From Verrucomicrobiota bacterium (GTDB taxonomy: Bacteria; Verrucomicrobiota; Verrucomicrobiia; Chthoniobacterales; UBA6821), in assembly GCA_021413925.1 (NCBI GenBank), contig JAIOPL010000002.1, forward strand, positions 181,263 to 245,262: 64,000 nucleotides of DNA, read 5' to 3'. Below the pieces are notes generated by a model. That model searched no databases and was not told where the DNA came from. It was given only the letters and a program-made list of their open reading frames with translations. The first letter of the stretch is position 1. The number at the start of each line of letters is the position of its first letter. A program made the translations under genes and the position numbers. Shown here in pieces: positions 57,072 through 64,000 of this stretch.

Positions 57072-59024
57072 TCAGGGGCGGTGTGTGCTGGTGATTTCGT
57101 GAAGTGCCGCCACCAGCGCATCAATTTCATCCGTAGTGTTGTAAAACGCCAGGGAAGGTCGTACGGAACTCTCCAGTCCGAAGTGACGGATGGCCGGCAT
57201 CGCGCAGTGGTGACCAGAGCGGACTGCGATCCCCTGTTTGTCAAGGTGTGAGGCAATCGTGTCGTTAGGGATACCGAGGATCACAAAGGAGAGCACGCTC
57301 GCCTTTCTAGCGGCAGTTCCAATGGGACGAAGACCCCGTACGGCAGCAAGCCTTGGTGTCGCATACTCGAGGAGTGAGTGCTCGTAGGCAGCGATATTGT
57401 GGATGCCAACCTTGTGAATGTAATCGATTGCTGCGCCGAGGCCTACTGCTCCGGCGATGTTCGGGGTACCCGCTTCGAATTTCTCCGGGGCATCCTGGAA
57501 GATCGTCCGCTCAAAGGTGACGTCCCGGATCATGTGTCCACCACCTTGCCACGGAGGCAGCATCTCGAGGAGGTGGGATTTGCCGTAGAGGGCTCCGATA
57601 CCGGTAGGTCCGAAAACCTTGTGGCCGGAGAAGACGAGGAAGTCCGCGTCGAGGGCCTGCACGTTGATCGGGATGTGAGGGGTCGATTGGGCCCCGTCGA
57701 CGAGAACATGGACGCCATGCGCGTGGGCTATCTGGATGATTTCCTCAATCGGATTGATGGTTCCGAGAGAGTTGGCTACATGCGCCACGGAAACCAGCTT
57801 GGTACGTGGTCCGAGCAGGCGGATGTATTCTTCGAGGATCAGTTCACCACGGTCGTTGATAGGGATAACCTTGATGACGGCACCGACTTGTTTGGCGAGC
57901 ATCTGCCATGGAACGATGTTGGCGTGGTGCTCGAGCTGGCTGAGGATGATCTCGTCACCCTGACCGATGAAACGGCGCCCGAAGGTATTCGCCACAAGAT
58001 TGATCGCCTCGGTCGTTCCACGGGTAAAGACAATCTCCTTGGAGGAGCGTGCGCCAAGGAAATCGGCGACCTTATCGCGAGCTCCCTCAAAGGCCTCCGT
58101 GGCTCGCACCGAGAGTTCGTAGGCGGCGCGATGGATATTGCTGTTGTCGTGTTCGTAGAAGTATGAGGTGGCGTCGATCACCGATTGCGGCTTCTGGGTT
58201 GTCGCGGCGTTATCGAGGAAGATCAGGGGCTTACCGCTGTTCTTTTCCGAGAGGATTGGAAAGTCGCGGCGCACTGCCTCCACATTGAATGAAGTGGATG
58301 GAAGTAGGGCTGAGTCAGATGTTCCTGTCTTGGGATTGCTAATGCTCTGTGGTGCCGGCTCGTCGAGGAAGTAATAGCTCGGAGTCTCCGAGTATCCGGT
58401 GAGAGGGATCGCCTGAGTCCCATCAGGTGAAGGCTTTGCTCCTTGAAGAGAGGGATCCAGTAGAAGATTGGGACGAGGGCCGAGAGGTTCACCAAACGGG
58501 AGATCCGGGCGAGAGGGCTCGGTTGTTGCAAGTGACTCGGTCGAGACGCTACCGGGTGAAAGGGAATGAATCGGAGGAGGATTCAACGCTCCATCCTGGG
58601 AATGGGAAGGGGAATAGGGTTGGAACTCATGGTTTTCCAAGCTCAGTTCACTAATGGGGGACGTGGATACAGGCGCGGATTCGGAAACTGCTGGAGTGGG
58701 CAAAGGATCCATTTCCTCGAAGTTTGTGAAGGAGATTGGTGAGTCTGAAGCGTCCGAATAGGAAGTAGGATAAGTCTCCGGATAGGCAGAGTAGTCCGGT
58801 GCGCCTGCATAGGAGTCCAAATAGGGCGTTGAGGCAAAGGTAGAAGGTTCGAAATGCTCGACGACATCGGCATTCGGAATCGAAAAGCCAGGATCGGGAG
58901 CGGATGACGGGAGCTTTCGGGAAAGCTGTTCCCGGAAGAGTCCTGCAACGAGATCGCTGTGTGCGGTCTCCCCGATCCCGGGGGGCGCGAAGCCCCCCGG
59001 GATGACGGGAATCGGCTCAGACAT
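57072..59024 (-). CDS. SufS-type cysteine desulfurase with encapsulin cargo-loading extension
   Basis: A 650-residue protein in two parts. Residues 1-245 are disordered: rich in Pro, Ser and Tyr, hardly any Lys, and no predicted fold, as in the cargo-loading domains of family 2A encapsulin cargos. Residues 246-650 are a class V PLP desulfurase of SufS type: start FNVEAVRRDFPIL, HH at 366-367, PLP-lysine K469 in FSGHKVFGPTGIG and catalytic C607 in RSGHHCAMP. It removes sulfur from cysteine to give alanine and a persulfide. Its ATG overlaps the shell gene's end by 8 bp, so the two are translated together. Confidence 0.95.
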   Translation of the reverse strand: MSEPIPVIPGGFAPPGIGETAHSDLVAGLFREQLSRKLPSSAPDPGFSIPNADVVEHFEPSTFASTPYLDSYAGAPDYSAYPETYPTSYSDASDSPISFTNFEEMDPLPTPAVSESAPVSTSPISELSLENHEFQPYSPSHSQDGALNPPPIHSLSPGSVSTESLATTEPSRPDLPFGEPLGPRPNLLLDPSLQGAKPSPDGTQAIPLTGYSETPSYYFLDEPAPQSISNPKTGTSDSALLPSTSFNVEAVRRDFPILSEKNSGKPLIFLDNAATTQKPQSVIDATSYFYEHDNSNIHRAAYELSVRATEAFEGARDKVADFLGARSSKEIVFTRGTTEAINLVANTFGRRFIGQGDEIILSQLEHHANIVPWQMLAKQVGAVIKVIPINDRGELILEEYIRLLGPRTKLVSVAHVANSLGTINPIEEIIQIAHAHGVHVLVDGAQSTPHIPINVQALDADFLVFSGHKVFGPTGIGALYGKSHLLEMLPPWQGGGHMIRDVTFERTIFQDAPEKFEAGTPNIAGAVGLGAAIDYIHKVGIHNIAAYEHSLLEYATPRLAAVRGLRPIGTAARKASVLSFVILGIPNDTIASHLDKQGIAVRSGHHCAMPAIRHFGLESSVRPSLAFYNTTDEIDALVAALHEITSTHRP

Positions 59025-59949
59025 ACTCGTGGTAGTGGCTCAGCACGACTCCATCGAGACTAGCAACCGCATCCTCCGCCAAGATGGCGAGTGAGAAGTA
59101 GCGGGTCACTAGGTGTGACGCGATGGAGTTGTCACTCGTGCCGCTGTAGCGGACGGAGAGACCTGGCTCGACTTCGCCGGGCACGCCCACCTTCTGGAGG
59201 CCGACGACACCGCGCTTGTCCTCGCCAACGCGGATGAGGAGGATGCGGGTGGTGCCGTCCTTGGCGATCGGCAGCTTATTCGAAGGAATAAGAGGTACGC
59301 CGCGCCAGGTGATGAACGGGGAACCGAAGAGGTGGACAACCACGGGAGGAACACCACGACGGGTGGCCTCACGGCCGAATGCGGCGATCGCCTTGGGATG
59401 AGCGAGGAAGAAAGCGGGTTTCTTCCAGATCAGGTTGAGGAGTTCGTCGAGATCATCCGGGGTCGGAGGTCCCTTGCGGGTCTTGATCCGATAGGCAGGG
59501 GGGACCTTATTGAGGAGTCCGAAGTCGGCGTTGTTGATGATCTCGCTCTCCTCGCGCTCCTTGACGGCCTCGACGGTGAGTCGGACCTGCTCGCGGAGCT
59601 GGTCGATCTTATTGCTGTAGAGATCGGTGATGCGGGTGTGGGTGTGGAGCACCGTAGTGATGGCACTCAGCTCGATCTCCTGGGGATCCTCCGCATAGTC
59701 GACATAGGTTGTAGGAAGTTCGTTCTCGCCGCCCCCGACAACGGCAAGTTCTGGAAGAAGGCCTCCGCCTTTGCCCTTCTTGTCGATGACGCGGTTGATG
59801 CGGTAGGCTCCGCCGTCAACGTTGACATAGGGGAGTAGGCTTAGGAGCCAGCGTGGCGTGATGTAATCCCACTGGGGGATGGTGACGGTGGCGGTGGAGA
59901 GTTGACGCGCCGCGATGGGTCCAAGGCTCAGGGTGTTCTTATTGCTCAT
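59017..59949 (-). CDS. srpI: Family 2A encapsulin shell protein (SrpI-like)
   Basis: A 310-residue HK97-fold shell protein that should assemble into an icosahedral nanocompartment around the desulfurase. The N-terminus LSLGPIAARQLSTATVTIPQ and the next ITPRWLLSLLPYVNVDGGAY are diagnostic of SrpI-type family 2A shells; HLFGSPFITWRGVPLIPS and GVVGLQKVGVPGEVEPGLSV lie in the later part. It lacks a family 2B cyclic-nucleotide domain. The leader is A/C-rich with no Shine-Dalgarno. The promoter ~140 bp upstream has a TTGACG -35 and TATATT -10 overlapped by a dyad. Confidence 0.95.
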   Translation of the reverse strand: MSNKNTLSLGPIAARQLSTATVTIPQWDYITPRWLLSLLPYVNVDGGAYRINRVIDKKGKGGGLLPELAVVGGGENELPTTYVDYAEDPQEIELSAITTVLHTHTRITDLYSNKIDQLREQVRLTVEAVKEREESEIINNADFGLLNKVPPAYRIKTRKGPPTPDDLDELLNLIWKKPAFFLAHPKAIAAFGREATRRGVPPVVVHLFGSPFITWRGVPLIPSNKLPIAKDGTTRILLIRVGEDKRGVVGLQKVGVPGEVEPGLSVRYSGTSDNSIASHLVTRYFSLAILAEDAVASLDGVVLSHYHEYV

Positions 59950-60087
59950 GTTGTTGTTTTGTGAAGTGGTTGTATCGGTATAGTTGGTTTCTCAGATGAT
60001 TGAAAGGATGTCCGTTATGCTTCATTCATCATGCCATCATGATTAGGTTAGAGTGGTTTCGAGAGGATTAGAGCTTGTGGCGGATTG

Positions 60088-60118
60088 AATATAAAACGAC
60101 CAAGTTAATCGTCAAAAG
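60088..60118 (-). promoter_or_regulatory. Encapsulin promoter with GAC-N10-GTC dyad
   Basis: On the minus strand a -35 TTGACG (60110-60115), 16-bp spacer and -10 TATATT (60088-60093). GAC (60111-60113, within the -35) and GGTC (60098-60101) form a GAC-N10-GTC dyad that covers -35 to just before -10. The expected transcript has a leader of ~130 nt. The same arrangement recurs at 60386-60413. Confidence 0.7.
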
Positions 60119-60203
60119 TTCCAAAAAAAGGATCATGAGTTTTCAGTTGGAGATTTGTTTCTTGGTCAATTCGGAGGAATCTTTTCCTTTGGATGATTCT
60201 TGC

Positions 60204-60347
60204 TCAAGCGATTGAGGTAAAGGTGTTGAGGAGACGACAGAGAAAGTTCCCACTTTTCTGATTCGCACGATAATTCAGAGTCGTTGCGGATTCAACGGAA
60301 GCGGCGAGGATGCTCAGGCTGAGAGCTGAAAGCAGGGCTCTTCCCAT
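60204..60347 (-). CDS. Putative small secreted peptide next to the encapsulin
   Basis: A 47-residue reading frame beginning MGRALLSALSLSILAASVES, a clear signal-peptide shape with likely cleavage after Ala 21-22, then a ~26-residue mature peptide with one Cys (QKSGNFLCRLLNTFTS). An ATG 33 bp further up (60380) would give 58 residues and a nearly leaderless start, as its -10 box is 6 nt before it, with AAAGGG between. The promoter mirrors that of the encapsulin. No family is recognised and no homologue is known to me; it could also be noise. Confidence 0.45.
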   Translation of the reverse strand: MGRALLSALSLSILAASVESATTLNYRANQKSGNFLCRLLNTFTSIA

Positions 60348-60385
60348 GTGGTTCGGGCGTTCGGGATTTGATGGATGCATATCCC

Positions 60386-60413
60386 TTTCTATCACGACCA
60401 AAAAGATCGTCAA
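60386..60413 (-). promoter_or_regulatory. Encapsulin-like promoter and GAC-N10-GTC dyad before the small ORF
   Basis: On the minus strand TTGACG (60408-60413), 16-bp spacer and TAGAAA (60386-60391), with GAC/GGTC arms 10 bases apart, as at the encapsulin promoter. Aligned with 60088-60115, TTTGACGAT and TTGGTCGT are identical. The divergent doxX ATG is ~50 bp away, so the site could also affect doxX. Confidence 0.6.
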
Positions 60414-60463
60414 AGCAAAAAGAAACACTTCCCTTGTCATGAGGGTCTGATGAGACTCGATCC

Positions 60464-60937
60464 ATGAAACACTTGATTGCCTCGACTGCTCCCCAAGCAA
60501 CAATCCTCATCCGTCTAATGGTAGGTGGGATCTTCCTTTCCGAAGGCATCCAAAAGTTTCTTTATCCGGATCAGCTTGGTGCCGGAAGGTTTTTGAAAAT
60601 CGGCATTCCCGCTCATGAAGTCCTGGGGCCTTTTGTGGGATGCATGGAGTGCCTTTGCGGGATTCTTATTCTTCTGGGGCTCCTCACCCGTTTTGCGACA
60701 GTTCCAATGTTGGCGACCATGTTCGTTGCGATAGTTTCCACCAAGGGTCCGATCCTTGTCGGACACGGGTTCCTTGGCTTCCTTCTGCAACCGCTCCCAC
60801 GTTATGGCTTTTTGAGCCTCACCCACGAGGCGCGCACCGATCTCTGCATGATTCTAGGCCTGCTTTTTCTCCTGATAGCCGGGGCAGGCAAGTTCTCCAT
60901 TGATCATTTACTCTCCCAGAGTCATCAAAGCAGATGA
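60464..60937 (+). CDS. DoxX family membrane protein
   Basis: A 157-residue protein with four hydrophobic segments and the DoxX pattern LIRLMVGGIFLSEGIQKFLY, then LIAGAGKFSID near the end. DoxX relatives take part in thiosulfate/oxidoreductase complexes; in Mycobacterium DoxX is reported to form a membrane complex with a sulfurtransferase and SodA. Its position beside the encapsulin operon and divergent from the small ORF makes a sulfur role plausible, by context only. Confidence 0.85.
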   Translation: MKHLIASTAPQATILIRLMVGGIFLSEGIQKFLYPDQLGAGRFLKIGIPAHEVLGPFVGCMECLCGILILLGLLTRFATVPMLATMFVAIVSTKGPILVGHGFLGFLLQPLPRYGFLSLTHEARTDLCMILGLLFLLIAGAGKFSIDHLLSQSHQSR

Positions 60938-61373
60938 ATGATCACCCCTCCGAAGTGCTCTGCGGGGCACGTCAGCCACACTCGCGCTTTTTGCTCTCCA
61001 TCCAATTTCACGCTCCCTGAGAATCACGGAATACTTCCTTTCTAACGCAAGTAAGCCTGAGTTAAGGCTGCAGCGAAGGGCGTTGATTTTTGTGAGGGGT
61101 GTTGTTTTGCCTTGCGATTGCAACGCCGAGTGACTGGATGCTTCGAGTAGCCTGCGCTTCAGCACAGCCCTGCAGGAGAGCGCCGTCGGGATTCCCAACC
61201 GGATCAACTGATCGACCCTTGGAATCTCAACAACTCCTATCGGGCGCCATCTAATGCCAATTGACTCGCTCATTCCCATGAGACTCGCCACTCGCTACAC
61301 TCGGGCTACCGTCGGCACTCTAACCTGCTCCTCTCATAGCAGGTTTCATCCCTTTCATCGTGGGAGTTCGGGT
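60938..61373. other. 436-bp region between doxX and the porin gene
   Basis: No convincing gene. Around 60957-61020 it contains a sequence sharing TTGCTCTCCATCC and flanking bases with the intergenic repeat at 37904-37982, perhaps a diverged third copy. The rest has G/C-rich stretches and short overlapping frames without supporting signals. Confidence 0.4.
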
Positions 61374-63188
61374 TTAAAAGAACCACTTGCTGCTGACGCC
61401 CATCACAACGGAGTTGGCTACACTAGAATTTCCAGCAGGGTTAATGATGTACTCCACGAAGGGTTTGAGATTCGCCCACTTGGTCAGTTGGATGTCGTAG
61501 CAGGCCTCGATGATCTGGGTGGAGGTGAAGTAGGGCTGGTAGGCGTAGTAGGATGACTGGGTGGTTGAATTTCCAGTTCCCAACTGTCTGGGAGACGCCA
61601 TGAGAGGTCCGTCGGGTACGATGGCATTTCTCGCGCTGCCGTAGTTATTCACCAAGGCTTCGTTCTGTGACTTGATGTACTGATTGTATTGGGGGCTGTA
61701 GATGGCGCTTCCCAAGCAAATGCCGAGCATGTCGTTGTCCCTAGTGGGTATAAGACCTTTGTAAACCAGTCCCACTTGGAAGTAGTAAGGCACTTGGCAA
61801 CCATTTGGCGGGGTATAGGTGAACTCGCTGAATGTGTAGAGGCCCTGCTTGGAAATCTTGCCATGCATGGAGACTTGGTCCTCTTGGTAATTATTACCCT
61901 TTTCCGCATAGAGTTGCTGATCGGCTTGGAGATAGAGGCCCCAAATCACAGGGCTGACTTGTGTAGGGACTGGTCGTCTGGCGCCGTATGCATCGGTAGT
62001 AAATGCCACCGGAGTGAATTGGGAATTGTTATTACCCCAGACGTAGCTGCCGATCACATACTTACCCTCTAGTCGGTCTTTTCCCAACTTCGGCTCCCAA
62101 GCAATTTCGTTCACGTTGAAGAGTCCGTTCTGGGAGTACTGACCGCCGTTGCCCACATCTGCTCCGGTAACCCCAATGTTCTGGGTCTTCGGGTTGAACT
62201 GAGGGGATCCTGCCATGCCACCGAAGCCATGGTTGTTAGCGGTTCCAGAAACCCATCCCAAGTTTTGAGTCCTTGATGTTTGCTGGCCGTTTCCATTGAC
62301 CACAGGGACAACTTGGCCGGAGGATCGGAACTGTCCTTTGTAGCTGTTGGGTACGGAGGTGTAGGGATAGACGCTTGTTGCGGAGAACTGGGTCGGGTTG
62401 GGGCCACCCATGTTGGAGTTCGCCCAATAGAGGCCGGTTTGAATGGAGGTGTCACGACGTGGCTTCACCCTCAGGGTTGCACCCCAAGCGCCGAAGGTAT
62501 TACCCCATGGGACCGGACTCGTTTTGTAGGCATAAGAGGAGGTTCGTGAGGGATTTGTCACAACAATGCCAGGGCCTGCATTTGCCCCGATGCCCTTGCT
62601 GGTGCTGATGGCTTGATTCTCGAAGATTTTGGAGAGTGGTTGTTGCAGGAACTGCTCGTAAGGGTTCTCCCATCCAATGTTGAACATCAGGCCCTTGTTC
62701 TTGGAGTCGTACTGAATCATTTGAGCTAGATTCCACAGGTCCGCACCATTGGGCATATTGCTCGGAGCGATGAAGTTCGGTGTACCAGCGGCCCAGCGGG
62801 GATTGCCGCCGGCTCGGTAACGCCAGTAGGAGGAGATGCTCCAGCCGTTTAAAGCTGGGAAAAGTTTATCCAGGTCAAGGGTTCCCTTGAGCTTCATGTC
62901 AAAGCACCAATTGCTTTGTGGTTGGTTGGGAAGACCGCCCGAGACTTGGCCGAAATAAGCCTCTTTCATGTCCCCCTTGATGCTGAAGCCGTAGGTTTTC
63001 ATGGGAGTCTCCAGACCGAACCATTTCCAGGTCGCTCCGTCTTTCTGGCTGTACCAGTCGGTCAGGAAGTTTTTGGATGTTTCTCCATCGGAGGAAAAAG
63101 CGATCGAAAAAGTCGTCATAATCACCAAAAAAATGGCTGCCTGTGGATGAAGGCGACCAAGGGTTCTTGTTGATTGTTTAGGTATCAT
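61374..63188 (-). CDS. OprB-like outer membrane porin
   Basis: A 604-residue exported protein. An N-terminal signal peptide (about residues 14-32, LHPQAAIFLVIMTTFSIAFS) is followed by many short amphipathic strands rich in aromatic, Gly and Asn residues (FEVTYTPPNGC-like segments, YYFQVGLVYKGLIPTRDNDM, PFVEYIINPAGN), and the last residue is Phe (MGVSSKWFF), as for outer-membrane barrels. The pattern fits carbohydrate-selective OprB porins; a role in sulfate or sulfonate entry is conceivable from location only. Confidence 0.82.
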   Translation of the reverse strand: MIPKQSTRTLGRLHPQAAIFLVIMTTFSIAFSSDGETSKNFLTDWYSQKDGATWKWFGLETPMKTYGFSIKGDMKEAYFGQVSGGLPNQPQSNWCFDMKLKGTLDLDKLFPALNGWSISSYWRYRAGGNPRWAAGTPNFIAPSNMPNGADLWNLAQMIQYDSKNKGLMFNIGWENPYEQFLQQPLSKIFENQAISTSKGIGANAGPGIVVTNPSRTSSYAYKTSPVPWGNTFGAWGATLRVKPRRDTSIQTGLYWANSNMGGPNPTQFSATSVYPYTSVPNSYKGQFRSSGQVVPVVNGNGQQTSRTQNLGWVSGTANNHGFGGMAGSPQFNPKTQNIGVTGADVGNGGQYSQNGLFNVNEIAWEPKLGKDRLEGKYVIGSYVWGNNNSQFTPVAFTTDAYGARRPVPTQVSPVIWGLYLQADQQLYAEKGNNYQEDQVSMHGKISKQGLYTFSEFTYTPPNGCQVPYYFQVGLVYKGLIPTRDNDMLGICLGSAIYSPQYNQYIKSQNEALVNNYGSARNAIVPDGPLMASPRQLGTGNSTTQSSYYAYQPYFTSTQIIEACYDIQLTKWANLKPFVEYIINPAGNSSVANSVVMGVSSKWFF

Positions 63189-63298
63189 TGGTTTCGAGGT
63201 GGTCGGCCATTCGAAATAGCGAAATAGGGTTTTATAACAAGCACTATGGTCTTCAGTGAATTTATGGAAAAACTTTCAACTGGCTTGATCGAAACAAA

Positions 63299-64000
63299 CT
63301 AGATCGCGAAGTCGCGGTATTCCGGACGGGCAACCTCGGTGGGAGGCAGCAGCATTCCTGCGGCTACCGTGGCGTTGGTTCCGGGTTCGATGAGGATGAA
63401 GGACCCAGTAAGCCGGTTCATCGCGTAGCCGTCGTAGATCAGCGGTTTGGCGGTTTTCAGTCGGATCTCGCCGAGGTCGTTCATGGCGAGTTCTGTGATG
63501 CCATCTTCCTTCTCAAGAGTGGAGATATTGATCCGGTGCTCAATAGCCGTCACTGCAACCTTTACCGTCTGGTTTGTGTGCTTGATCAGATACTGCTTGC
63601 CGGGCGTAAGTGGGCGCGGATTCATCCAGCAGATCTTCGCATGAAGGTCCGAGGAAGATCCAGGTAGGTCCTCGGCGTCGACGATCACATCGCCGCGGCT
63701 GATATCGAGGTCATGCTCGAGAACGAGCGTCACGGACTGCGGGCTGAAGGCCTCCTCTTGCAGGCCATCAAGGGTCCAGATCTGCTTGATGGTGGAGCTG
63801 AAGCCGCTTGGTAGAATCATTACCTTCTGGCCGACCCGAACGATCCCTCCTGCGATCTGACCACTCAGGCCGCGGAAATCATGCAGGGTCTGATCTGTGG
63901 GATTATTCGGGCGGTTTACCCACTGCACGGGGAAACGAAAGTTCGAGAGGTTCCAGTCGCTGGCAATGTGCACGGTCTCGAGATGACCGAGCAGCGTCGG
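63299..64000 (-). CDS. cysN: Sulfate adenylyltransferase large subunit, C-terminal part (runs off window end)
   Basis: The GTPase subunit that drives ATP sulfurylase (CysD) to form adenylyl sulfate. The 233 readable residues hold TLLGHLETVHI, NFRFPVQWVNRPN, FRGLSGQIAGGIVRVGQKV and LEHDLDISRGDVIV, the EF-Tu-like domains II and III of CysN; the C-terminus ends normally at EVARPEYRDFAI. The GTPase domain, and any CysC fusion, lie beyond base 64000. cysD would be expected further right. Confidence 0.93.
   Translation of the reverse strand, partial: PTLLGHLETVHIASDWNLSNFRFPVQWVNRPNNPTDQTLHDFRGLSGQIAGGIVRVGQKVMILPSGFSSTIKQIWTLDGLQEEAFSPQSVTLVLEHDLDISRGDVIVDAEDLPGSSSDLHAKICWMNPRPLTPGKQYLIKHTNQTVKVAVTAIEHRINISTLEKEDGITELAMNDLGEIRLKTAKPLIYDGYAMNRLTGSFILIEPGTNATVAAGMLLPPTEVARPEYRDFAI

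Noticed and set aside
59950..60087. Riboswitch in the ~130-nt encapsulin leader
   Set aside because: The leader is A/C-rich with no strong hairpins or known riboswitch core that I could see.
60908..61291. 127-codon minus frame between doxX and the porin
   Set aside because: Runs through intergenic repeat-like sequence and into doxX; no supporting features.

Overview
The window reads as a chromosomal segment of a Gram-negative bacterium, most likely from the Verrucomicrobiota. This is an inference from gene content: lipid A kinase LpxK, an OprB-type porin, a large protein ending in a GreA domain, DUF1361 and CHAD/CYTH proteins, and start codons that mostly lack a Shine-Dalgarno sequence and instead follow G-poor, C/T/A-rich leaders. 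Genes are densely packed, often with 1-4 bp overlaps. I see no prophage, no insertion sequence and no CRISPR array.

Layout. 0-7 kb (minus strand): start of enolase, a GreA-domain fusion protein, then a run of small metabolic and repair genes (CoaB-like, alpha/beta hydrolase, PlsC acyltransferase, family-4 uracil-DNA glycosylase, RluD-type pseudouridine synthase). 7-9.5 kb: Ser/Thr kinase and a membrane protein with a degenerate class III cyclase domain. 9.5-15.7 kb: ruvA, cyclopropane synthase, lpxK, homoserine kinase, tRNA-Ser. 15.8-25.3 kb: envelope and unknown genes, ABC-F, CYTH + CHAD pair, metallophosphoesterase. 25.4-28.7 kb: TCA-cycle genes gltA, sucD, sucC. 28.8-31.5 kb: PBP1A and trmD. 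31.6-34.6 kb: acetolactate decarboxylase, small unknown genes, and tRNA-Pro whose 3' end is duplicated 789 bp away. 34.6-37.9 kb: argC-argJ-argB. 38-46 kb: gyrB, a lipoamide-dehydrogenase-like enzyme, TPR protein, cysK, tRNA-Leu, sugar porter. 46.7-48.8 kb: a GH108-like lysozyme and a FucP-like transporter.

The outstanding region is 48.9-64 kb, a sulfur locus built round a family 2A encapsulin (SrpI-type shell, 59017-59949). It overlaps by 8 bp a SufS-type cysteine desulfurase carrying a ~245-residue disordered N-terminal extension, the expected cargo-loading domain, and is followed by a membrane rhodanese. Beside it lie serine acetyltransferase, an Rrf2-family regulator with three cysteines, a six-gene sulfate uptake operon (PepSY-like lipoprotein, sbp, an M14-like hydrolase, cysT, cysW, cysA), DoxX, an OprB-like porin and the end of cysN. 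A plausible working model: sulfate is imported and activated, cysteine is made by CysE and CysK, and the encapsulated desulfurase removes cysteine sulfur into the shell lumen, with the rhodanese handling sulfane sulfur.

The part that looks least described is the control circuit. Four promoters of this locus (encapsulin, a small secreted-peptide ORF just upstream of it, the rrf2 gene itself and the sulfate operon) each have GGTCG placed 0-3 nt before the -10 box as one arm of a GAC...GTC dyad. Three of the dyads found have the GAC-N7-GTC spacing that resembles IscR type-1 sites; the two at the encapsulin and the small ORF have N10 spacing and overlap a TTGACG -35 box. This suggests that an Fe-S-type Rrf2 protein links sulfate uptake to sulfur storage in the nanocompartment.
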